Source of the DNA: Rhytidiadelphus loreus
Lineage: Eukaryota > Streptophyta > Bryopsida > Hypnales > Hylocomiaceae
Direction of reading: 5' to 3'
NCBI GenBank assembly: GCA_947034895.1
Contig: OX344765.1
Location: 9,429,001 to 9,493,000 of the forward strand
Length of the DNA stretch: 64,000 bases
Below are positions 43,910 through 56,061 of the stretch, in pieces. Each line of letters begins with the position of its first letter. The first letter of the stretch is position 1. A program made the position numbers and the translations under genes. Under the pieces are notes generated by a model. It had not been told where the DNA came from and did no database searches. It saw only the letters and a program-made list of their open reading frames with translations.

Positions 43910-44950
43910 GATGTCAGTGGAGAAGATCAAAACTGGTTGTCTTACTGTTCAATGTGTCTCCCTGCACTCACATACAGACATCGTATTTGTGAAAAACGCC
44001 ACATTCAAATGTAAAGCTTATTTTCTTTCAAGGGAAACCGGAAAGTCATTGTGTTTGATTTGTTTTATATGCCAAAAAAAGATTACTGCTGTTTCACCAA
44101 AAATCGACATTTTTAAGGGTCCGCGATCTTGGCCACAAACACCACTAGTGACATTATTCTAAACTTGCTGATCAAACCAAAAAATCTCCCTACGAAAAGC
44201 AGAGATGAATATAATTAAATCTAACAGAATAGCCCACCCCTCAAACCTGCGAGAAAAACTCACCCAAACCTAAATCCCACCACACTAGCTCAATTCACAA
44301 CCCTCGAAACCCTCACAATCACATCACTCCGACATTATTCTCTCCCCTCGTAAAAACACAAACCTCCACCGTAAACAAAAAAAATCTCCCAATGAAAAAC
44401 AGAGCCCGACTACAATTAAAACTAGTACAATACTCCACCCCTCAAATCTTTTGCGAAAAATAACTCACCCAAACCTAAATCCCACCACACTAGCTCAATT
44501 CACAACCTAAGAAAGACACATAACCAGATCACTCCGCCATTATTCTCCCGACTCGTACAAACACGAACCTCCACCAAACACGCCAACCCCAGGTGCGCTC
44601 GCCGCGGTCTCACCTGGCGCGTCTTCCAAGCCCGAGATCAACACCGAGACGGAGCTTCAGTCCTCGAAATGAGTAAACAAAGAGCATGCGAGGAAAGAGC
44701 TTTGAGAAGAGCGCAAGGGATCCACAAGCTTGGAGAGACCTTGGGAAGTACACTCGGGTCTCGATGGCAGAGGGGATCCACAATAGCAAGAGTGCGCGAG
44801 GACTCCGAGCTTCGGAGAGAGACGGACGGAACCTGATCCGTGTTCACACCGGGGGAGGAAGGGGTTTCATCCATCGGGTTACATTCTGTTCGTTGTATGG
44901 ATGAACGTGGATGAAGACTTGCGTACTTGGAAGACGGACTGAGTCTTTGC
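43910..44950 (-). promoter_or_regulatory. 5' UTR exon, leader intron and promoter region of RABE
   Basis: On the minus strand a good donor CGCCAG|GTGAGA lies at 44614/44613, upstream of the ATG. A possible acceptor ACCAG|TTTTG lies at 43933/43932. A non-coding first exon within about 44614-44930 spliced to the ATG exon is therefore likely. The block is GC-rich, unlike the AT-rich DNA beyond 45 kb. The segment at about 44190-44330 recurs at about 44380-44560 (CACCCAAACCTAAATCCCAC, CACACTAGCTCAATTCACAA), a direct duplication inside the leader intron. Confidence 0.55.
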
Positions 44951-45812
44951 AACTAGCAGATGAGATAAGTTGGAGTCACACTTGCGAAATGAGTCATCGT
45001 GCTTTAAGGGGCACTTAAGTGAAAATGTTTTTGAGTGCCACATGGCATGTTGTCAATGGTTGCAAGTGTTGTTAAATATTTTTTTGGTATCTCATCAACA
45101 TTTAGATTGGCAATAATCTTCTAGGTATTCTAATTTGTCCTATTTTTACACATCAGATTGTTTCACTAAAATTAATGCTTGTTGAAATAATGTAGTGAAA
45201 ATGAAAGTAAATAACATTGACAAAATAATTTAGTATAGGGTCCTTCGTGTTTCCATTGGAATATCTTGAAATATACTATTTCATTTGCACTTGATGAATA
45301 CATATATATTTTTTAAGTGTACAAACAAAAAACTTCAATTGGTACCTATCATTGAGTGACCTTCTCAACCAACCATGCTAGGTACCTAAACATCATTAGA
45401 AACAAAAATTTGATTGGTCGATATCCTTGGATGTAGGGTTGGGAAGGAATTTGAAAGGGATAGTTCATAGTTGAGGTATACTTTTTAGGGAATTTAATTG
45501 GATTTGAGAACAGGATAAAGCCATTGTACTAGAGTTTGCTTGTACTATGAAGAACAGGAAGTACTTCTCTCTATGTCAACATCAAAAAGAAGCTTATTTA
45601 GAGACTAGAGTTAGAGCATTGCCACCAGTACAAAAAATAAATGGAATGAAAAAACATTCTCTTTGACAACCCCAATATTGCATATTTGTCAAGTTTGCAT
45701 AGCTTCCCTAGAAATACTATGTTTTCTTTTAGGGAGAAAAATGAACTCCAACTAGTTTTCTACAATCGGCATACATGTTTTCTTTTACAAATAGAGCATT
45801 GGCATATCCTAC
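44951..45812. other. AT-rich intergenic DNA
   Basis: No gene supported, and no repeat with clear borders apart from the MITE that follows. Confidence 0.4.
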
Positions 45813-45814
45813 TA

Positions 45815-46006
45815 GAGTTAATTATAAAGTGCTTGAAATGAGGGACCAAGAGCCAAAATTTGAGAAAAACACCAGATAAAGCTCCTTGAAGCACCCAAAC
45901 TAGGGTTGGATGGAGTTTGGTGCCATGTTTCTTATGTACTATTCTTAATTAGGCCTTCTTCTTCTAACACCTTGGTACAAATCAGGGAGAACTTTACAAT
46001 TAACTC
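45815..46006 (+). mobile_element. TA-flanked MITE, copy 2 of the element at 18-225
   Basis: A 192-bp element has ends GAGTTAATTATAAAGTG and, reversed, GAGTTAATTGTAAAGTT. TA lies on both sides. The interior shares ATGGAGTTTGGTG and AGGGAGA words with the first copy, in the opposite orientation. Confidence 0.55.
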
Positions 46007-46008
46007 TA

Positions 46009-46743
46009 ATAAATGACAAAAACTCTAATTGGTTTTGCATGTCCAGAAGTTACAATATTGGGGTTTTAATGTGATAACTTTTGCCACATTTTTGCCACAC
46101 AGGTGGTGATGAGCCTCTTACACCTCTTGTCGCCATGATCTTGCTCCACAAAAGTTTTTAGTTTTTTTCCAAAGGCCATAATTTTTGTACCTACCGCACA
46201 TTCTAGCAATCATGTGTTTTTTGAGATAAAACATAAAAGTTGCCCACTTGGGCTGGGGGGTGAAATAGTGCTAGATTGCACTAGAAAAATAAATAAATTT
46301 GGCTAAAAAATGATGACAAATCATGAAGTTTTTGACTAGAAAAACTTCAAATTAAAAAAGTAAATCTTAGATGAAATCACCAAACTGTGGATGAAAACAT
46401 AATTATGGACACTAACATGATATGTGCATGTTAATGTGATTGATTTTCTATCCAATATGTGGATGAATGTTGAAATTTGGAGCACCACTATAACATTTTA
46501 TATTGACACTTTGGCACTTCGTAAGAAATGAAAAAATAAAATAAAAAAACCCAGCCCTGGTGCTCACTCAGGTGAGTGACAGCAAGGTCACTCAACCTAC
46601 TTCACAAAATGGGCAATCATACGGCCAGCACTCTGAATTATAGGTTCAATTATACAGCTTCACCAAATTCATCATATACCGTGGGCCACACTATTTACAA
46701 GACTGAGGTTTTAACCTCCTGGAGGTTCCTACTGTACTGTACA
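46009..46743. other. AT-rich intergenic DNA
   Basis: I see no supportable gene or bounded repeat here. Confidence 0.4.
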
Positions 46744-46750
46744 TCCAAAA

Positions 46751-47214
46751 AGGCCAGGGAGGATTGACCCATATATTGCCCCGTGTTTTACCCCTGCACA
46801 AAACAATGGAATTTTTTACTTGCCACATATGATAAAATTTGCAAATTCTAAATTCATATTTGCAATCACAAGCCCTCAATTAGTGGAAGAGCCTGAATAA
46901 ATACTAAATTTAAGCAGCACAAAATAGGGGTTAGTTTTTATATTTACCCTTGGATGGGACAATACATGGGCCAATCCTCCCTAGCCAGATTGCCCCATGT
47001 ATTGCCCCATGTTTTATCCATCCAAAAAACATTGGAATTTCTTATATGCTGCATATGATAAAATTTGCAAGTTTTGAATTCATATTTGCAATTAGAGGCC
47101 CCAAATTATCTAGTGGACATGAAGAAATACAAAAATTCAATGGCACAAAATAGGGGGCAATTTTTACATTTTACCTTTGATGGGGCAATATATGGGTCAA
47201 TCTTCCTTGGTCAT
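46751..47214. mobile_element. Two-unit TIR element, hAT-like
   Basis: Two direct units of about 215-230 bp sit head to tail, meeting near 46980. Shared interior words: ATATGATAAAATTTGCAA, TTCATATTTGCAAT, GGCACAAAATAGGGG. Each unit has GGATTGRCCCATRTATTGCCCC-type inverted ends, so end sequences occur at the left edge, the junction and the right edge. TCCAAAA flanks the whole (46744-46750, 47215-47221), seven exact bases of a possible 8-bp duplication, which suggests hAT. Non-coding. Confidence 0.6.
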
Positions 47215-47261
47215 TCCAAAAGGAGATGCACTTAGATTCAGCAGAGTTCCAACTTCAGTAT

Positions 47262-47525
47262 GCCTTGTGCCGTTGCCACAGAATAATAAAATGAAAGTAA
47301 GATAATTTTCAAAAAATTTAATTCAATTTATAAAAAAAAAATTCAATATCTTTTCTACGTATTGTGAGTTGGAATGCCACAAAACAAAGTTTGTGCATCT
47401 CTCCTCGTTGAAGGCTTTCTAATGTGAGGGCTTTCTAATGGTACAAACAATGCACTCGGAAGATGTATAGTTATGAAGATTTCACTATGACAAACAAACA
47501 AAACAAATAACCTAACTTAAGGTAT
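47262..47525 (+). repeat. Dispersed repeat R4, copy 2
   Basis: A diverged direct copy of 39437-39680. It contains a small extra duplication, GGCTTTCTAATG, at about 47412-47440. Confidence 0.6.
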
Positions 47526-48015
47526 GAAATTGGTATTTCATTTCAACTAAGAAATTGTCAAGCTATGAAATTGAAGAATGACAAGTTTAGGGTTTCTACT
47601 CTAATCATTCTTTTTTTAAAGTAAAATTGAAAAATTCAATTAATTATTGTAATTTCTTGTTCAGTATCCTAAAATCTTATTAATTCAATATTACTTGTCT
47701 TTTCATTTGTACTTCTTTTTACATATACAATTTCTATAAAAGTTTTGCTCTTATTTTTAAATTTGGCACCTATTTTTATCACCTACATTAATTCTATTTT
47801 TTGGACTCATATTCACTGGTTTATTTTCATTTTTTTTGTTATGAAAAATTAAAATAATCATACTTCTTCACAAAACTAATTGAGATTTTTATTACATTGA
47901 TAGACAAATGTTTAGTCTCATGTAATAAAAATCTATATATAATTTAAGAACAAAAAATTTAATTAAGAAATGACATTTGAGTGTAGTCATGGAGTTTGTT
48001 GTAAGAAGTTAACCC
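47526..48015. other. AT-rich intergenic DNA
   Basis: No gene or bounded repeat is visible. Confidence 0.4.
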
Positions 48016-48019
48016 TTAA

Positions 48020-48261
48020 CCCCTGAGCACCCGAGGGGCCAAAATATGGCCTCTCCATTTTTGAAAGATGTCCTTGTTTGACTCTTATAATCTTTTCAAT
48101 GGTACGGTCAAAGGACACATCCCTCTCCATGTATCTTTGGACATGTCTCTACTATCAATCGGTACGGTCAATTAGTGTAGATATTTTTTTAGGTGATAGT
48201 TTAATTGGAATGAGTATAGAAAGGTTTGGATTTTTGTAAACATGGGTTGGGCGCTCAGGGG
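48020..48261. mobile_element. TTAA-flanked element, 242 bp
   Basis: TTAA is at 48016-48019 and 48262-48265. The inverted ends are CCCCTGAGCACCC and, reversed, CCCCTGAGCGCCC (12 of 13 match). It contains two GGTACGGTCAA words. It is the shortest member of the TTAA group in this window. Confidence 0.65.
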
Positions 48262-48269
48262 TTAACACT

Positions 48270-48720
48270 TAACAAGTGAGAAACATTTTTTGAAAGTCAA
48301 ACTTGAATTTTCACATAGTTATTAGTTTTATATTTTTTTTAACTAATTAAGAAAATCTAGTTCCAATAATCTACTTATTACTCCATTTTAATTTTTTCCA
48401 AATTTTTCCAAATTGTAACTTTTGTGACGCTTTAAAGATAGCATCTTGAAATCTCAAAATATACTACTTTCAAACTTTTCTATTGGATTTCTCTTGGTGT
48501 AAGTTCAAAGAGTACACCTATTATACCATGATGTTTTCAGTATTATTATTTTTATCATTTTGTAATTACTATAATTTTTATTTAAAAAATTCTTTAAAAA
48601 ATCATATAAAATTCAATTTGATTTTTTAATGAGAAAAAAATGAGAAAAGAATTTAGACACATATTACTACATGTAAAAAATATCAAAATTTTGAAATGTA
48701 TACTTTTAATGTATGAAATT
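48270..48720 (+). repeat. Dispersed repeat R1, copy 2
   Basis: A direct diverged copy of 9509-9990, starting just right of the 242-bp TTAA element. Confidence 0.6.
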
Positions 48721-49166
48721 AAGACATTAAGAGCTAAGACATGATCTTTTTTTGTTCACTAATCAAGTACATTGTTCTAAATTTCCTATAGATACAATAA
48801 CTTTGCAACCACAAAATCATCCATCCATAATATATGGTTATGTAGATTTGGAAGTTGTTCATAGTTTGACAAGGTGTTTATAATGGAATCTACCAACTTA
48901 GACTTTTTGCTAACTTAAGGTATTTGACCTATCTACAAGCAAGATATTGGAGTACTTTAAGTACTTTGGACTTTTATGGACAAAATACTACATTGTTATC
49001 TATTTTTTATTTATTATAGTTTAACACTCTTTCTAAAGACTCTAACCTAATAAACACAACAATAAGATGTAAAGTGATTAATTGGAGGCTCATAAATGAT
49101 AGTACTCGAGATTTTGGAAATTGATTTGTGGGTAGTGAAATCATCATATTGTGCATTATCCCAAAC
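48721..49166. other. AT-rich intergenic DNA
   Basis: No gene or bounded repeat is visible. Confidence 0.4.
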
Positions 49167-49169
49167 ATA

Positions 49170-49404
49170 CACTATAAGAAACCCACGTTTTAGGTGATAT
49201 TTTGTAATTTTTTCAGACGGATTTTAGGTGATGTCAAAAAAAAAACTTGTGTTTTGTTGTCAATAATCACGTTCAATATAACATCCACATGTTATATTTG
49301 ACGTGATATTCAACAAAAAAACACAAGTTGTTTTTTCTGATGTCACCTAAAATCCATCTGAAAAAATTACAAAACGTCACCTAAAACATGGGTTTCTTAT
49401 AGTG
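49170..49404. mobile_element. CACTA-type foldback MITE, 235 bp
   Basis: Both ends read CACTATAAGAAACCCA inward. ATA is duplicated on both sides (49167-49169, 49405-49407). The inverted arms extend almost to the centre (about 110 bases each), so the transcript or single strand would fold into a long hairpin. The CACTA terminus with a 3-bp duplication fits the En/Spm (CACTA) superfamily. No coding capacity. Confidence 0.85.
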
Positions 49405-49407
49405 ATA

Positions 49408-51149
49408 GTTTGTATATAACAAATTGCAGTTGATATATGAAGACAAGATGATGATGGTGAACAATATAGAGATGTCATTCCAATGTAGACATTAAGTAGG
49501 TGTTGAACTTGGGAGATAAATCACCCAGTAGTGCTTAGAACTTGTCATATGGATATGGGTGTGCCATTTAGCAAGGTTCAGAGGGTAATGCTATCATTGA
49601 GTGATTCATTGAAGGAAGGAGCAAGATTTCAAGTAACCTAATGAGAGAAGTGGAAGAGGAAGGAGAGAGCAATCAACTTGGAGGCATCATCATTGTGTAA
49701 TGATGATAGTGGCCCTAAGTAGATATACTTTGACAAGTTCCAAGTGGTGGTCAAAGTTTAGGTTCGTCTAATATTGATTTTGTCAATGGTGGACAAAGGG
49801 GGTACATGTGGGTTGATAGACATCAAGGAAAATCCTGATTTTGTTCCTTTGAAAATCACTAATGATATGGAGAACATAGAATAAAAGAATGTAGACATAG
49901 ACATGGGAAGAATTGAAGGTGCACCAACATCAACCGAACTGATGTTGGCATTGTTGATGTTCAATATGTTAGAGTCCATGAGTTTGATACCAAATGAGAA
50001 TAAATATTTCTATAATAGGGAGCACGTATGATATCATCTTAGAAAGACACACTTTATCTGTGACTTTATTAGAGGAAGTATCAACACCCATTGTAAATGT
50101 CATGGTGGATAGGATGTTGCAATACTCATCTCTACCTCCATTGTCTTCAATTTGCACAAAGACACAAATGTAGTTGGTAGAGAAGTAGTAATGGACCCGA
50201 CACAATCATCTATATGAATATTGGAGATAGTAGTTGAAGCAATGCCGTAACAAGTAGAAAAATGATACATATGAAGGTAGTGTAAGAAGTGTGCTAAGAA
50301 AATGGTATATTAATAATGTAGCTACACTACACAATGGGAGAAGGTAAAAACAAACAAGCAAGGTGGAGTTTAAAAAATGAAGAAAGTATATGCTCTATGT
50401 GTTTTTTGCTTAACCTTTCATGGCCCAACAACTTTTTTACAATGGAGTTTTTTAATGAATTGTCCCATATTGATATTTTTTTGCACATGAATGTGCTTGA
50501 AAATTTTAATTTTAACCATACAAAAGTAAAGACTATTTTGTCTAGTATGTATGGAATTAATTGTGGAAAATATTGATTGTTGGATTTTTAGATTATAAAA
50601 TTTTGGGATGATCAATTTTTATAGGCAAAACCCGCAATTTGGGGGGAAGAAAAACTATAAGAAGATGAATAATGCTTTTTTACCCCCAAAACAAATTGTA
50701 TTGGAATCTAAGGCAAATGTAGTATTTTTTAGTTAAAAAATTTGAGAAATAAAAAACTTTCTCAAAGTGGTACACATTTTCAAATTGGATCCTACAAAAT
50801 TAATTTTTTTTTATACGTGCATCAATTTTTGAAATTTAATAATTGATATTATTAGCATATTGTTTAGAATATCTTCAAAAAAATTGGAATCATTCTAATT
50901 ATTTTATATTTTTAATCATACAAAATTAAATCTTGTATTTTTAAAATTGCTAAAAATACATATTTGAAAAAAATCTCCAAACCTAGTTTGTATGTGTAGA
51001 GTAAAGACTAGAAATGTCCAAGAATTTTTTTCCATCCCTACCATTATTTTCATTGGAAAAACATTATATTTACTTTCTTTTTTTATTTAGATTACATTTC
51101 TTAAATAAATTCTTAAATACTTCTCACATTGAATTTTTGAAAATCAGAA
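49408..51149. other. AT-rich intergenic DNA
   Basis: No gene supported. The segment at 49600-50200 is slightly less AT-rich with broken frames on both strands. It might be an old coding relic, but I recognise nothing in it. Confidence 0.35.
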
Positions 51150-51320
51150 AATGCTAGTTTGAAATGACTTAAAATTATCCCAGGTAATTAATGGCCAAGT
51201 GATAGGAACATCCGATGGAATTTGTAAGGTTCCCAGTTCAACTCCCTATGTTGACATTGCTCACATAGGATTTGTTCCTCCACTTGTTCTTGACAAAGAT
51301 ATCTAAGGTGTGTAATTCCT
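51150..51320 (+). repeat. tRNA-derived SINE-like element, copy B
   Basis: A-box-like TGGCCAAGTGA (51192-51202) and B-box AGTTCAACTCC (51235-51245) are spaced as in tRNA-derived SINEs. It aligns with the minus-strand unit at 11030-11165 both before and after the boxes. No poly(A) tail or target duplication could be fixed. Confidence 0.6.
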
Positions 51321-51700
51321 AGGCCTTGTGCCAAGTTCCTTGGTTGTATTGTGTTAGTTCAACTATGGCCTTGAAGGCCATTTGGTCCTTGAGGGGTTAA
51401 AGAGAAACGAAGGAAAATTCCTAAGTAATAAATCGCATGCGCAAATGCAGTACTGCACAATAGAACAGATGAAGTCAGTTTTTTGTAAAGTCAAGGGTAT
51501 TATAGTTTTGAAAAACACTTTTCATCTCAAAATTATGTGTATGACCAACGCACTTGTCCAAGTGCAAGAATGTCTAATGTTTAGACCGCATTCAATTCAC
51601 TTTAATTGGTTCTTTACAAGCTAGTTGTACATGCATTTGGATGCAAGTCCCTTATTGTTTGGCCACCCACTTTATGTAGTATACGAACATAGAGATTTAA

Positions 51701-52337
51701 CCCCTAAATGCCCAAGGCGTGTTTTCAACTTCCTGAAAACTGCTCTAAATTGAACAAAATGCCAACATTTTGATAAGATGTTTCAATTTTTCTGAAATTG
51801 TAACCGTACAAATTCAAACTAGACTTGTTAGAGATTGCATCAGAAAAGAAAGCACAACAATATCACTTATGAAGTGAAAGATTATAACGTTTGATTATGA
51901 GGGTGCTAAAATTGCAAAAAGGAATTGAAGTCTTTTTTGCAAGTCAAATCTAAAAAGTTGACGACCAAAAAAATATGAGGTTAGCAGGCCTAACTTGAAG
52001 AACCCAAATCAATTTACAACTTCTCAAAATTCACTCTACAAATTTTTTAATTGAATTTAGAATGTGATTTTTTCTCCAAGATCTAGTGTATTTGAGGCTC
52101 ATTTCCAAGAGCTCTTAACACTACGGGAAGTCAAGATTGCACAGAGTACCCGTGCACAAAATCTCTTATAAAAAAATCATTGTCATTTATTTTCAAGATC
52201 AGACTTTTGAAGGCAAAACTAGACTTCAAGAAGAACATTTAAAAAATATAAACTACTAAAAATAGCAAATTGGCTAGGATTTATTTAACTTCAAAGTTTT
52301 GCAAACACCATATTTTGGTGCCTTGGGCATTTAGGGG
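51701..52337. mobile_element. TTAA-flanked element, 637 bp
   Basis: The cleanest member: TTAA at 51697-51700 and 52338-52341, with a perfect 18-bp inverted end CCCCTAAATGCCCAAGGC. The interior is AT-rich and non-coding. The TTAA target and CCC start resemble piggyBac-type elements; the assignment is by ends only. Confidence 0.75.
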
Positions 52338-52341
52338 TTAA

Positions 52342-55300
52342 ATATCAATCTTGTATTTTTATTATGTGAATTATCAACTAGTATGAAAATTTTCACTTTA
52401 TTTTATGAAAAATTGTCACAATTAAAAAAATTTAAATTAAAAGTGAAAATAAATTTGTAAATATAACAAAAATATTCCAATTAATTTGAAATTATTTCAA
52501 AAGGTAGAAGTAGCAATGGAAATTAGTATGAAAAATTCTTAACTAGTTGTTTATTTTTTACACCCAAAACATCCCTAGCAATGACCTTCAAGTCAAATTT
52601 CACTATCAAGCTAAATTTATCACTAATGTTTTTATAAATTTTGATGCAAAAATCAAATAATTGTAATTTTCTAAGATAAAAAATGGAAATAAAATTATAT
52701 CAATTATAATAGATATTAGAATAGTTTTTTTAATTTTTACCGTAAATAAAGGTTAGAATGAAAAACGTAATTTTGTAATTTATTTTTTCTTAAATTCAAA
52801 AGAAGAAAATTTGAATGAAAAATGCACAATATGATGTAATATGAATTTTGATACTTGGAGCTTGCAATTGCAATAATTCTTTCAATTTTTCAATTTTTTC
52901 AAAATTTTAAAATGGAATAGAACCTAAACTTGTTAAGCTTCATTTTCTTTAGTTTAAAACACATACCAATAATGGATATTTTGAAAGTTACAATTAGGGT
53001 TGACCAAGGCACATCTACTTTTTGGATACACAAACCTTCAAGGGTTAAACTATTGGAACATTTATTCATATTTTGAAAAATGGACTCATTGTCTACCTTG
53101 CCCTCTAAAGTCTCCAACCACAAGTCTGTTTGACGCTTTCAAAGTGGATGTCTGGATTTTGTTTTGCTGATATTTTTGATTGGATTTTGTTTTCGAGTAA
53201 GCTTAATAAGTCTTTGAGTTTTATTTAATTTATTCATTTAATTTGAAAAAAGTCTTGAGTTCTGATAGCCAAGATTGTAGAACAAATGGCCCAATGTATT
53301 TGTTCTACAATTTTCATTGGAAAATCTACATCCACAAAAGAGATTTTAACGATTTGCAAGGTGAACTTGTGTCAACATTTGAGACTGGATGTTTAATCCT
53401 AAGGTGGACTGTTAATTGAAATAATTGACACAATGGCTCTAAATCACATCACCCATCCTTCTCCTGTTGTCCCAAAATGATTGTCCACAATTTTGTTGGT
53501 ATTTTTTTGAGCCAATTTCATTGATCATATTGTAAAAAACATAATTAAGAAAGGTTCCAAACTTTATATCACTAGAATCAATGAAGAGCATTGTATGTCA
53601 TGTTTCTTGCAATCTAAATAAAATTACCTACAAGGAAGTCTCCATATGACCTACTCAAAAGAAACTAAAAAAATATGATATTCCAAGTGGACAATCATTT
53701 CGGGAAGAAGCTAGTAGTATACTATTAGTGGTAGAAACTACAATGTACAGTTTATAAAGAAAGACATCTAAAACCACTTTTAGAACTAGTATACCACATA
53801 TCTAAATACACTATTAGAAAATTCAGTTTTTTTTTAAATTTGGTCGCGTTGATTTGGTTTACTTTTCATGGACGTTTTACTCAACATGACTAAAGAGCGA
53901 GCTAAAGAGATATTGTTGTTAGTTTATCTTGATCATCCAAAAAAAAATAGATTGCCACATCAACAAGTAGACCCATTTTGACTATAAGTAAGTCAATGAA
54001 AGTTACTACAGTTTAGGGATAAAATGCTTGCCCGAGGCAAAAAAAAGGGAGGGTATCCACCTGTTAGGTTTATTAAAAAAGAGATGTGGTACTTGAAGTG
54101 TCAATTGAGTGACATGGCATCCAACAAGGCTAATGTAGCATGGCACACACTAAATCATTGCTACAGATATTAAATGATGTTTTCAGAGACGTCAACGCTG
54201 ACATCAAGATGTTTTCTTAGACATCATTGGAGAGAACCTTATCTTCAACTTCATGCAAATGTCACCTTCTGATGCAAGTTGTCTGACGTGCATTCTACTA
54301 CATTGAATGGATGCTTAGATGTTGACCAACCAATGCATGATGTCTTTTCAGATATCCATTGGAATTGAGTATCGATCATCATCATTGATGTTTTTCACAA
54401 CATCAATCCCTACCATGTAGTGTTTACATGTACGCCATAGACAACAAAGATGAATAGAAACCTATATAGCTATGAACAAACATGGTTTTCTTCTGCATGC
54501 CTGACTAAGGACATTATGGATGTTCTACGAAACATAGAGATGGCAAAAGGTCCAAAGAAGGTAGGAAACACATTCTTGGCATGGAAAGATTCAATTAATT
54601 GTATCTAGTTTAATAATGAAAAAGTTCTAGATAGTGTAGTTTTTACATGCAATAGAGAAAATTATGCAAATAGTTTAGGTGAGTGTCCCTATACACAACA
54701 AATGAGATCACATGCATGTCACGTACAACATCCTAAGCCACTAATTCTATCCCCTAACAAATGTCTGAAAGATTGAGCTATTATTGTATGAAACATTGAG
54801 GTGGACAACCCACTCTATACTTTTAATGTCTTGTCTGATGTCTGCCACATACAAAAGTAATGAACAGTCATTGCTATGCTTCATCCTCTTCCATTGCATT
54901 GTTGCCTACTATGGCAATGTAGTTTTCTACCACATCTTGTAGTACACGTGTTGCTATGATCACATTCTATAGTAGCTCATTGTTGTCAGGGGTGGTTGCA
55001 AGAAAAAATTATGTTTTTGGTAGTGTTTTGCCAAAACTATAGTTTCTACGCTTAGTAATAATACAAAGGCCATAAAATAATGAAATAGAACAATCTCAAC
55101 TTGTTGATCTAAAAAATCAATGTCTAGTAGTACCTACAACTACTTGCAAGTATAGAAAAAGTACTATTAGAAAAAAAAGATAGTTTATTATAGAAAATAG
55201 ATACAACTAGGTATGAATTAATAATAATTAGAAAATCATGAACAACCCCCTCTAAAAATTGGCCATTTGTAAAGACTTGATAGTGATCACATTACACCAA

Positions 55301-55481
55301 AGAATGGAAGTCAAAACCATCTTCAATGTTCAGAAGTGCGCACGCAAGGGAGCCCTATTTGTATGAATATGGAGGCCATAAAATATGTATTTTCAGATTT
55401 TTCTTTGGTAGGCACATGTCTCCCTATTGTGAGAACAAACCACAAATTTTTTAGCTTTAGATCATTAATTTTGGGTACTCT
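52342..55481. other. AT-rich intergenic DNA
   Basis: No gene supported. A solo CTTCAAGGGTTAA end lies at about 53036-53048. The stretch 54100-54420 repeats short ACATC/GATGT words without a clear unit. Confidence 0.4.
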
Positions 55482-55489
55482 CTAGTACT

Positions 55490-56053
55490 CTAGGGGAGGA
55501 CACTCTCACTACATTTGGAGTACCCACGTGGTGGAGTGATTTTTTGACCCCCTATTTACTTTTGAATAAACTATAATTTCATCCTGAAATTTTGAGCTTT
55601 GTTTAACAATGACTAAGGTTTCTATTGACAAAAATTTCAATTCCAAATAACATAAGAAAAATTGTCTAGAAAGGGTTGAAAAATGAACTAAAATGGCATG
55701 TTCACCAACTAAAATATTTATAGAGCTCACATGAAGATGACTATTGCATCAATATTCAACCAAAATAAACTTTCAATAGAATTTTTTTTTCATTTTTCAA
55801 TTTTTTTTTCTTATATAATATAGAGGTGTGAAAGTTATTTTCAGCTTTACAATGTATCTTTCTTCTTAAAAAATTTATAACTAATTACTATTAGCATAAA
55901 AAAATACCAATAATTCAAAACATAAACTTTTAAAGTATTAAAGTCTATCCATAATTTTTTTTTGAAAAAAAAATTAAATTTTAAGGTGTATTACATGTAT
56001 TACTTTTTCCGCCGCATGTGGGTTGCTAAAACGTGGGGAGTGTCCTCCCCGGG
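55490..56053 (+). mobile_element. hAT-like MITE, 564 bp, copy 1
   Basis: The 8-bp duplication CTAGTACT is at 55482-55489 and 56054-56061. The inverted ends read CTAGGGGAGGACACTC and, reversed, CCCGGGGAGGACACTC, and weaker inverted similarity continues through CCCACRTG. An opposite-orientation copy of exactly the same length lies at 61944-62507. An 8-bp duplication fits hAT. Non-coding. Confidence 0.8.
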
Positions 56054-56061
56054 CTAGTACT

